A DNA stretch of 8,237 bases from an uncultured Oscillospiraceae bacterium (lineage in GTDB: Bacteria; Bacillota; Clostridia; Oscillospirales; Acutalibacteraceae), in assembly GCA_900549155.1 (NCBI GenBank), contig URNF01000093.1:1-8237 (forward strand). The letters run 5' to 3'. Under the pieces are notes generated by a model. That model was not told the DNA's origin. It saw only the letters and a list, made by a program, of their open reading frames with translations, and ran no database searches. Positions within the stretch are counted from its first letter, which is position 1; each line of letters starts with the position of its first letter. The translations under genes were made by a program, and so were the position numbers. This document shows positions 1 through 4,083 of this stretch, piece after piece.

Positions 1-635
1 TCTGCCGCCGCCAACCGCCAGAACCGCTCACAGGGATAGTTGCGGTGATCCCGCACGCCGAGCAGATTGCATTCGAGCGGAATGTCCATCTCTCTTGCGG
101 CGACGCACAGGCGGGACATCTCGGCGGCATAGTCCTCATCGCTGCCGACAAAGGGGATGAGGTCGGGGTGCGCAAGATACGCAAACATGCCGGTTTTCAG
201 CCCCGCGATCACCTGATCGACATATTCCCGCAACAGCGAGCGGTCGGCAGTTTCCGCGTGCAGCGACCGATCGCTGTCATATTCATTTTTTATCATATGC
301 TGTCCGAGCAGCAGATAGTCAAAGGAAAACGATCGCAAAAATGCGAGCTGCTCATCGAAAAGCGCCGGATAGTATTCCGCCTCATATCCGATGAGGATCT
401 CGATGTCGTCCGCATAGGCGCGTTTCAGTTCTTTCAGCGTGGCGATATAGTCCGCCGTCTGGTCGGCGTCCATGCGAAAGCCGCTTTTGAAGCCGTTCGG
501 GAAATTCGGCACAGGCACATGATCCGAAAAGCCCAGCACCTTAAACCCGCGCGTGATCGCCGCCTCGATATATTCCCGCTCCGTGCCCGACGCGTGGCGG
601 CAGCGCCAGGTGTGGGTGTGATAATTTTTCAGCAT
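1..635 (-). CDS. Histidinol-phosphatase, PHP family (3' part beyond window)
   Basis: Predicted metal-dependent PHP-superfamily phosphatase. In family members of this type the reaction is dephosphorylation of L-histidinol phosphate in histidine biosynthesis, in the cytosol. The 211 visible residues carry the N-terminal HTH motif (H6, H8) with H14, SDH (D38-H39), GYEAEYYP (E85), GQH (H113) and AHPDL (H156), all at PHP-like positions. The C-terminal metal motif should lie past the left edge; relatives are about 260-280 aa, so roughly a quarter is missing. The ATG at 635-633 follows a strong GGGGGGAG ribosome binding site and overlaps the mtnN stop by 7 nt, which suggests translational coupling. 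No other his gene is in view, so the exact substrate is inferred; other PHP phosphoesterases are possible. Confidence 0.85.
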   Translation of the reverse strand, partial: MLKNYHTHTWRCRHASGTEREYIEAAITRGFKVLGFSDHVPVPNFPNGFKSGFRMDADQTADYIATLKELKRAYADDIEILIGYEAEYYPALFDEQLAFLRSFSFDYLLLGQHMIKNEYDSDRSLHAETADRSLLREYVDQVIAGLKTGMFAYLAHPDLIPFVGSDEDYAAEMSRLCVAAREMDIPLECNLLGVRDHRNYPCERFWRLAAA

Positions 636-1324
636 GCTTCTCCCCCCAGTGCCGCGCACAAAAGCGCAATGCTGTTTTTCGCCGCCGCGTCCGCAAACAC
701 GGGATAGTCCACCTGTGCCTTGCCGGACGCATCGTCCGAGATCGCCCGCACCAGCGCAAACGGCACGCCGTTCACAAAGCACGCCTGCGCCACTGCGCCG
801 CCTTCCATCTCACAGGCGACCGCCCCGAAGGTGTCGACGATGCGGCGTTTCTCCGCTGCATCCGCCACAAAGCGATCACCCGTGGCAACGATGCCGCCGT
901 GCGCGACCGCACCGACGGCAGCTGCCGCCGCCTTTAGCCTTTCGGTGAGCGCCCTGTCGGTCGGCAGCACGATCCTGTTGATGCCGGAGAGCAGCCCGAC
1001 GGGATCGCCGACGGCGGAGGTGTCCATGTCGTGCTGCACCGCGCCGTCCGCAATGACCAGATCGCCGATGGAAAGCGCCGTGCTGAGACTGCCTGCAACG
1101 CCGGTGTTGATGATGCACTGCGGCGCAAAGCGCAGGATCATGGTCTGTGCGCACAAGGCAGCAAACACCTTGCCGACGCCGCACACCGCCACCACCGCCG
1201 TGTGCCCGCACAGCGTCCCCGCCGTGTAGGTCACGCCGCCGATGACCGTCTCCGTTTTGTCCTGCATTTTCTCCAAAAGCCCCGCCGCCTCTTTCTGCAT
1301 AGCGGCAATAATTCCGAATTCCAT
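629..1324 (-). CDS. mtnN: 5'-methylthioadenosine/S-adenosylhomocysteine nucleosidase
   Basis: Cytosolic nucleosidase (Pfs/MTAN) that hydrolyses MTA and S-adenosylhomocysteine to adenine plus the thioribose or S-ribosyl product, serving methionine salvage and SAM-byproduct removal. The 231-aa product has the family's normal length. It begins with the IIAAMQKE motif containing the catalytic Glu E12. The NTGVAGSL glycine-rich segment is at 73-80, the substrate-binding ACEMEGGAVAQ at 170-180 (E172, M173, E174), and RAISDDA at 193-199 carries the catalytic Asp D197. These positions coincide with the E. coli enzyme's numbering. The ATG lies 1 nt after the stop of the small upstream gene, whose 3' end supplies a GGAG about 13 nt away. 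The 3' end overlaps the PHP phosphatase start, so the three genes form one leftward operon. Confidence 0.95.
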   Translation of the reverse strand: MEFGIIAAMQKEAAGLLEKMQDKTETVIGGVTYTAGTLCGHTAVVAVCGVGKVFAALCAQTMILRFAPQCIINTGVAGSLSTALSIGDLVIADGAVQHDMDTSAVGDPVGLLSGINRIVLPTDRALTERLKAAAAAVGAVAHGGIVATGDRFVADAAEKRRIVDTFGAVACEMEGGAVAQACFVNGVPFALVRAISDDASGKAQVDYPVFADAAAKNSIALLCAALGGEAC

Positions 1325-1325
1325 A

Positions 1326-1502
1326 CTATTTCTGTTTCTCCACTATCTTATATTCATCGTCCATGCGGAAAAAGGGGCAGCTGTCCGCGGCGCCGCTGTA
1401 GAACCGATAGAGATCGTCCTCGTCCGCGTCCACCAGGCAGACATAGTCCTCGGCGTCGTCGTCATAGACATAATAGGTGCAAAATGTGCACGGATCGCTC
1501 AC
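1326..1502 (-). CDS. Small four-cysteine protein, DUF6472-like
   Basis: A 58-aa acidic protein of unknown function. The start is a GTG at 1502-1500, chosen because a strong AAAGGGGGGAG lies 4 nt upstream; a longer frame to 1556 would begin upstream of the promoter -10 and is unlikely. Four cysteines (C5-x2-C8, C22, C42) suggest a small metal-binding or redox fold. The rest is rich in Asp, Glu and Tyr and ends in the block DDEYKIVEKQK. From memory this pattern, with its RF-SG...DCPFF and DDEYKIV ending, matches the DUF6472 family of clostridial small proteins, a recollection that was not searched. It is the first gene of the leftward operon and abuts mtnN by 1 nt. No function should be assigned. 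Confidence 0.75.
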   Translation of the reverse strand: MSDPCTFCTYYVYDDDAEDYVCLVDADEDDLYRFYSGAADSCPFFRMDDEYKIVEKQK

Positions 1503-1527
1503 CGCACTCCCCCCTTTTATCCTTTTC

Positions 1528-1556
1528 ATTGTAGCACACTTCTTCGGTCGGCACAA
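1528..1556 (-). promoter_or_regulatory. Sigma-A-like promoter of the DUF6472-mtnN-PHP operon
   Basis: Read on the minus strand, TTGTGC (1556-1551) and TACAAT (1533-1528) are separated by exactly 17 bp. The predicted start falls just upstream of the GGGGGGAG ribosome binding site of the small first gene. It lies back to back with the folT promoter, 7 bp away. Confidence 0.7.
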
Positions 1557-1563
1557 TTCCCTC

Positions 1564-1592
1564 TTGCAATTTTTTTTCGGTTGGCGTATACT
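1564..1592 (+). promoter_or_regulatory. Sigma-A-like promoter of the folT unit
   Basis: TTGCAA (1564-1569) and TATACT (1587-1592) have a 17-bp T-rich spacer. Transcription would begin near 1599, right at the first strand of the riboswitch P1 stem, which supports both calls. The promoter is more than 200 nt upstream of the folT start codon and so predicts a long structured leader. Confidence 0.7.
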
Positions 1593-1597
1593 GTTCG

Positions 1598-1735
1598 GTA
1601 CAGAGTAGGCATGTGAGCGTATGGAGCTTCCACAGCGTGTGGAGCTTTCACCAGTGCCGCGCGGACGGGGAGTTGCCGCGCGGACGAAAAGCCGCGGGCG
1701 GGCGGCTGCGGTTCACATGCCGCATCCCGCTGTAC
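1598..1735 (+). promoter_or_regulatory. Tetrahydrofolate (THF) riboswitch aptamer
   Basis: The leader matches the known THF riboswitch architecture. P1 pairs GTACAG (1598-1603) with CTGTAC (1730-1735). The conserved GAGTAG follows at 1603-1608. P2 pairs CATGTGA (1610-1616) with TCACATG (1713-1719). P3 pairs two copies of the self-complementary CCGCGCGG (1657-1664 and 1676-1683) around a GGGGAGTTG loop. Then come ACGAA (1684-1688) and P4, AGCCGC with GCGGCT (1690-1695 and 1702-1707). The conserved GCGGT precedes P2', and GCATCC (1722-1727) joins P2 to P1. Order and sequence blocks agree with published folT-type THF riboswitches, and the downstream gene is folT-like. At 138 nt it is longer than the usual roughly 90-100 nt. 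The extra length is mostly a side hairpin, TCCACA with TGTGGA (1629-1643). Recognised by eye, not by covariance search. Confidence 0.85.
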
Positions 1736-1739
1736 ATAC

Positions 1740-1805
1740 GGCGTTTTCCCTCCGAGGGACAAAGCGCCGCCCATGTGCGGGCGTCGAGCTTTGTAAAATC
1801 GGAGG
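1740..1805 (+). promoter_or_regulatory. Riboswitch expression platform masking the folT ribosome binding site
   Basis: Two mutually exclusive folds are visible. In the first, CCTCCGA (1749-1755) pairs perfectly with TCGGAGG (1799-1805), the folT Shine-Dalgarno. This is stacked on ACAAAGC (1759-1765) with GCTTTGT (1788-1794) and CGCCC (1768-1772) with GGGCG (1779-1783). In total that is 19 bp hiding the RBS. In the second, GGCG-TTT...AAA-CGCC plus CCCT/AGGG (1740-1768) ties up the anti-RBS strand and frees the RBS. There is no U-tract, so control is probably at translation initiation. Known folT riboswitches turn expression off with ligand; the direction here is inferred. Confidence 0.65.
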
Positions 1806-1812
1806 TGTTTTT

Positions 1813-2523
1813 ATGTCTGAAAGCAAAACCTATTGGAAAGCGGCGGCAAATGCGTTTCGCGACCGTCGGCTTTTGACCTTTGCCGCGCTCATCATCGCAC
1901 TGCGCGTGGCGGTGAAATTTCTCAAGATCCCGCTCGGCGCGGGGCTGTATTTTTCCTTTGACTGCTATGTGAATGCGCTCGGCTCGCTGGTCTATGGGCC
2001 GATCGTCGCGCTGGCGGTGGGCGCTGTGTCCGACACGCTCGGCTGTCTCATCGCCCCCACAGGACCGTATTTTTTCCCGTTCATATTTGTGGAGATGGGC
2101 AGCTCATTTCTTTTTGCCCTTTCCTTTTGGCGCAAGCCGCTTTCCGTGCCGCGCGCGATCGCCGCAAAATTCACGGTGAATTTCGTGTGCAATATCGTGT
2201 TGACCTCGCTTTTCTATAAGTGGAGTCTTTATGTGTTCTACGGCGTGGAAAAGGCGGAAGCCTATGCGCTCATAAACGGCGTGCGCATTGCGAAAAGCCT
2301 TGTGCTGTTCCCCGTAGAAGCGCTGCTCATCGCGCTGCTTTTCAAAGCGCTTTTGCCGTTTTTGAAACGCGAGCGCCTGCTCCCCGCCGACACGACGCTC
2401 ACCCTCTCCCGCCGCCACTATGTTCTCATCGCGGGATTGCTTCTTTTGTCGGTCGGGCTGGTGCTGTTTTATATCTACTTTCTCAAAGACTTCCTCACCG
2501 CACACAATTTCAAGCTGCTGTAA
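1813..2523 (+). CDS. folT: Folate-family ECF transporter S component (FolT-like)
   Basis: Integral membrane substrate-binding subunit of an energy-coupling factor transporter, predicted to capture folates and to work with shared EcfA1/A2/T proteins encoded elsewhere. The ATG at 1813 follows GGAGG with 7 nt spacing. The frame continues upstream through the riboswitch, but that part is leader RNA. Of 236 aa, residues 20-37 form the first membrane helix with the ALIIALRVAVKF pattern. KIPLG...FSFDCYVNALGSLVYGPIVALAVGAVSDTLG (38-77) and APTGPYFFPF (81-90) match folate-family S components. Further helices follow at about 92-106, 115-135 and 157-182. An added charged linker (185-202) and a seventh hydrophobic segment (203-224) make it longer than the usual six-helix protein of roughly 170 aa. 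The upstream THF riboswitch supports folate as the ligand. Confidence 0.88.
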   Translation: MSESKTYWKAAANAFRDRRLLTFAALIIALRVAVKFLKIPLGAGLYFSFDCYVNALGSLVYGPIVALAVGAVSDTLGCLIAPTGPYFFPFIFVEMGSSFLFALSFWRKPLSVPRAIAAKFTVNFVCNIVLTSLFYKWSLYVFYGVEKAEAYALINGVRIAKSLVLFPVEALLIALLFKALLPFLKRERLLPADTTLTLSRRHYVLIAGLLLLSVGLVLFYIYFLKDFLTAHNFKLL

Positions 2524-2524
2524 C

Positions 2525-2558
2525 AAAAAAGGAACGCTCCGCGGAGCGTTCCTTTTTT
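2525..2558. terminator. Symmetrical bidirectional intrinsic terminator
   Basis: A6, a perfect 10-bp stem GGAACGCTCC/GGAGCGTTCC with a GC loop, then T6. It starts 1 nt after the folT stop codon and lies 12 nt beyond the end of the opposing DUF554 gene, so it can serve both convergent transcripts. Confidence 0.93.
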
Positions 2559-2570
2559 ATTTGCATTATA

Positions 2571-3290
2571 TTATATCGGCAAAAATGCCGCCGCTGTCGC
2601 GAACACCACCGCCGGCAGCAGGTTGGCGACGCGGATCTTCTTGCCGAACACAAGGTTGATACCGACGCAGAACACCAAAGCAGAGCCGACCATCGAGAGG
2701 TTTGCAAGCGCCGTTTCCGTCATCAGCGGCTTCACCCACACGGCAAGCAGCGTGATGAGCCCCTCAAACACAAGCACCGGCAGCGCCGAAAAGATGCACC
2801 CTTTTCCCATCGAGCAGGTCATCACCAGCACGATCGTGAAATCGAGGATCGCCTTTGCCGCCAGCAGCGACCAGTCGCCCGTCATGCCATCCTCAATCGC
2901 GCCGACGATCGCCATCGCCCCGATCGAAACGGTCAGCGACGCCGTCACAAAGCCGTCCACAAAGCGGGTGTCCCCCGTGCTGTGCGTCTTGCGCTTGAGC
3001 CATTCGCCGAAGCGCTCGAACCCGCGTTCCATGTTGATCGCCTCGCCGACCACCGCGCCGAGCACCATGCACACTGTCAGCAAAATGCCGTTTGCGCCGG
3101 CAAGCCCGCCGTCCTTTATCTTCAGCATCTGCTCCATCGCGCCCGCGATGCCGATAAAAAGCACGCAGACACCGTTTGCGCGCTGCAGCGTTTCCTGTAT
3201 CCGTTCATTCAGAAACTTCCCAAAAAGAAGTCCCAAAACGCCGCCGAGAAGGATGGCGGCGGTGTTGACCAGCGTCCCGCACCCGATCAT
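2571..3290 (-). CDS. DUF554 family membrane protein (YdfK/YqgA-like)
   Basis: A 239-aa polytopic membrane protein of unknown function, of normal length for the family that includes B. subtilis YdfK and E. coli YqgA. The ATG at 3290-3288 was chosen because AAAGGAG lies 8 nt upstream; an in-frame GTG two codons earlier sits too close to that site. The N-terminus GTLVNTAAILLGGVLGLL is family-typical. Further hydrophobic segments lie near residues 40-52 (VCVLFIGIAGAM), 66-80, 115-128, 140-160, 165-180 and 200-212, with the C-terminal hydrophobic VVFATAAAFLPI. The loop GERINMERGFERFGEWLKR-like stretch near 80-100 is charged and probably cytoplasmic. It is convergent with folT, with which it shares a terminator, and divergent from the metal operon. 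Nothing in the context assigns a substrate. Confidence 0.85.
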   Translation of the reverse strand: MIGCGTLVNTAAILLGGVLGLLFGKFLNERIQETLQRANGVCVLFIGIAGAMEQMLKIKDGGLAGANGILLTVCMVLGAVVGEAINMERGFERFGEWLKRKTHSTGDTRFVDGFVTASLTVSIGAMAIVGAIEDGMTGDWSLLAAKAILDFTIVLVMTCSMGKGCIFSALPVLVFEGLITLLAVWVKPLMTETALANLSMVGSALVFCVGINLVFGKKIRVANLLPAVVFATAAAFLPI

Positions 3291-3322
3291 ATCCACTGCT
3301 CCTTTTGTCAAAGCCTGCCGCC

Positions 3323-3351
3323 ATTTTAGCACGCGCACGCGCAATTTTCAA
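3323..3351 (-). promoter_or_regulatory. Promoter of the DUF554 gene
   Basis: On the minus strand TTGAAA (3351-3346) and TAAAAT (3328-3323) are separated by 17 bp. The predicted start is about 25-30 nt upstream of the ATG and just before the AAAGGAG. Confidence 0.65.
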
Positions 3352-3359
3352 TCCTCGGC

Positions 3360-3386
3360 AAAAAATTTCAAAAAAATTGCAAAAAA
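3360..3386. other. Phased A-tracts upstream of the metal operon promoter
   Basis: Three adenine runs (3360-3365, 3370-3376, 3381-3386) begin 10 and 11 bases apart, that is, one per helical turn. They end 3 bp before the TTGACA of the metal operon. This is the expected form of intrinsically bent DNA or an UP-like element, and it stands out in an otherwise GC-rich window. Function is inferred. Confidence 0.5.
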
Positions 3387-3389
3387 CAC

Positions 3390-3419
3390 TTGACAGTTGA
3401 GCACATGTTCAACTATAAT
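3390..3419 (+). promoter_or_regulatory. Sigma-A-like promoter of the metal resistance operon
   Basis: A consensus TTGACA (3390-3395) and a consensus TATAAT (3414-3419) with an 18-bp spacer. Both elements being perfect suggests a strong promoter that needs repression, and two inverted repeats overlie it and its start region. Confidence 0.88.
3395..3414. promoter_or_regulatory. Operator 1, inverted repeat between -35 and -10
   Basis: AGTTGA (3395-3400) mirrors TCAACT (3409-3414). The symmetry continues inward with a single mismatch (G3401/T3408) and CA/TG. It fills the promoter spacer and touches both core elements, a classic position for an ArsR/SmtB repressor site. The half-site matches that of operator 2. 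Confidence 0.75.
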
Positions 3420-3420
3420 A

Positions 3421-3442
3421 CAGTTGAACGTTGGTTCAACTG
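3421..3442. promoter_or_regulatory. Operator 2, perfect inverted repeat at the transcription start
   Basis: Perfect 9-bp arms CAGTTGAAC (3421-3429) and GTTCAACTG (3434-3442) around GTTG. It covers the predicted start of transcription (about 3426) and ends just before the AAAGGAG of the regulator gene. It shares the GTTGAAC/GTTCAAC half-site with operator 1, so two repressor dimers could bind side by side. Confidence 0.8.
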
Positions 3443-3457
3443 AAAGGAGTCACACAC

Positions 3458-3814
3458 ATGTCGAAAAATCCGTTTTCCTGCGATTGCAGCGTGGTGCATG
3501 AGGCGGCGGTGCACTGTGTCACCGAAAAAATGCTTTCCGACGCCGACTTTGCACAGGTCACCACCTTTTTCAAGGTGCTGGGCGATCCCACCCGCATGCG
3601 CATCATTTGGGCGCTGGAGCAGCATGAGCTTTGTGTCTGCGACATTGCCAACATCCTCGACATGACCAAGTCCGCCGTTTCGCATCAGCTGTCCACCCTC
3701 AGAAAGGCAAAGCTCGTGCGGTTTCGGCGGGACGGGAAAACGGTCTATTACTCACTCGCCGATGACCACGTCCGACAGATGCTGGACGCCGGTCTTGAGC
3801 ATATTTACGAATAA
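3458..3814 (+). CDS. ArsR/SmtB family metal-sensing repressor (CadC-like)
   Basis: A 118-aa winged-helix repressor expected to dimerise, bind the two upstream inverted repeats and release them when metal binds. The ATG at 3458 follows AAAGGAG with 8 nt spacing; an in-frame TTG at 3431 lies inside operator 2 and was rejected. Family marks are FFKVLGDPTRMRIIWAL (37-53), ELCVCDIANIL (57-67, closely like CadC), the recognition helix TKSAVSHQLSTLRKAKLV (70-87) and the wing RFRRDGKTVYYSL (88-100). Ligands for both known sites are visible. The alpha3N-type site has C59 and C61 with N-terminal C8, C10 or C20. The alpha5-type site has D102, H104, H115 and E118, spaced as in SmtB. Cd/Pb/Zn are the likely inducers, and the downstream pump agrees. 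Confidence 0.92.
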   Translation: MSKNPFSCDCSVVHEAAVHCVTEKMLSDADFAQVTTFFKVLGDPTRMRIIWALEQHELCVCDIANILDMTKSAVSHQLSTLRKAKLVRFRRDGKTVYYSLADDHVRQMLDAGLEHIYE

Positions 3815-3848
3815 CAACATAGCAAAAATTAAAAAGGAGCATATCATT

Positions 3849-4070
3849 ATGAAACTCAACTACAGCATCACCGGAATCGACTGCCCCAACTGCGCCGCAA
3901 AGATCGAGCGCAAAATTCAGAAGATCGACGGCGTCAGCCTTGCCGCTTTGAACTTCATGACCTCAAAGCTGCTTGTTGAAGGCGACGACGACAAAAAGGA
4001 CGCCATCATGGCGGAGATTGCCCGTTTGGTGGCAAAAATGGAGCCGGATGCGGAACTGAAAGCGCTGTAA
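3849..4070 (+). CDS. Free-standing heavy-metal-associated (HMA) domain protein
   Basis: A 73-aa single HMA domain of ferredoxin-like fold, a cytosolic metal-binding or metal-delivery protein. The motif GIDCPNCAAKIE (9-20) provides the two metal-binding cysteines C12 and C15. The segment KIDGVSLAALNFMTSKLLVEG (24-44) gives the usual second and third strands. The ATG at 3849 follows AAAAAGGAG with 9 nt spacing. It sits 34 nt after the repressor and 13 nt before an ATPase that lacks an N-terminal HMA domain. The inference is that this protein is that ATPase's detached metal-binding domain or chaperone. Alone, the motif does not tell Zn/Cd from Cu; the partner pump points to Zn/Cd/Pb. A general copper-chaperone role is possible but less likely. 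Confidence 0.9.
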   Translation: MKLNYSITGIDCPNCAAKIERKIQKIDGVSLAALNFMTSKLLVEGDDDKKDAIMAEIARLVAKMEPDAELKAL

Positions 4071-4083
4071 GGAGGCGTTTTTT

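Noticed and set aside
45..707. Rightward open frame of 220 codons at the left end.
   Set aside because: It is antisense to the PHP phosphatase, whose leftward frame carries all the metal-binding motifs; it has no convincing start signals.
1621..1812. In-frame upstream extension of the folT reading frame, giving a 300-aa product.
   Set aside because: This stretch is the structured riboswitch leader, lacks a ribosome binding site before 1621, encodes a low-complexity Arg/Ala peptide, and the ATG at 1813 has a clear GGAGG.
2220..3329. Long rightward open frame of 369 codons.
   Set aside because: It is antisense to the DUF554 gene, rich in His, Arg and Gln without domains, and crosses the bidirectional terminator; GC-rich third positions keep the opposite strand open.
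3431..3457. TTG start giving nine extra residues on the repressor.
   Set aside because: It lies within operator 2 and has no Shine-Dalgarno, whereas ATG 3458 is 8 nt after AAAGGAG.
3815..3848. Possible regulatory element between the repressor and the HMA gene.
   Set aside because: Only an A-rich ribosome binding region is visible, with no stem, repeat or promoter.
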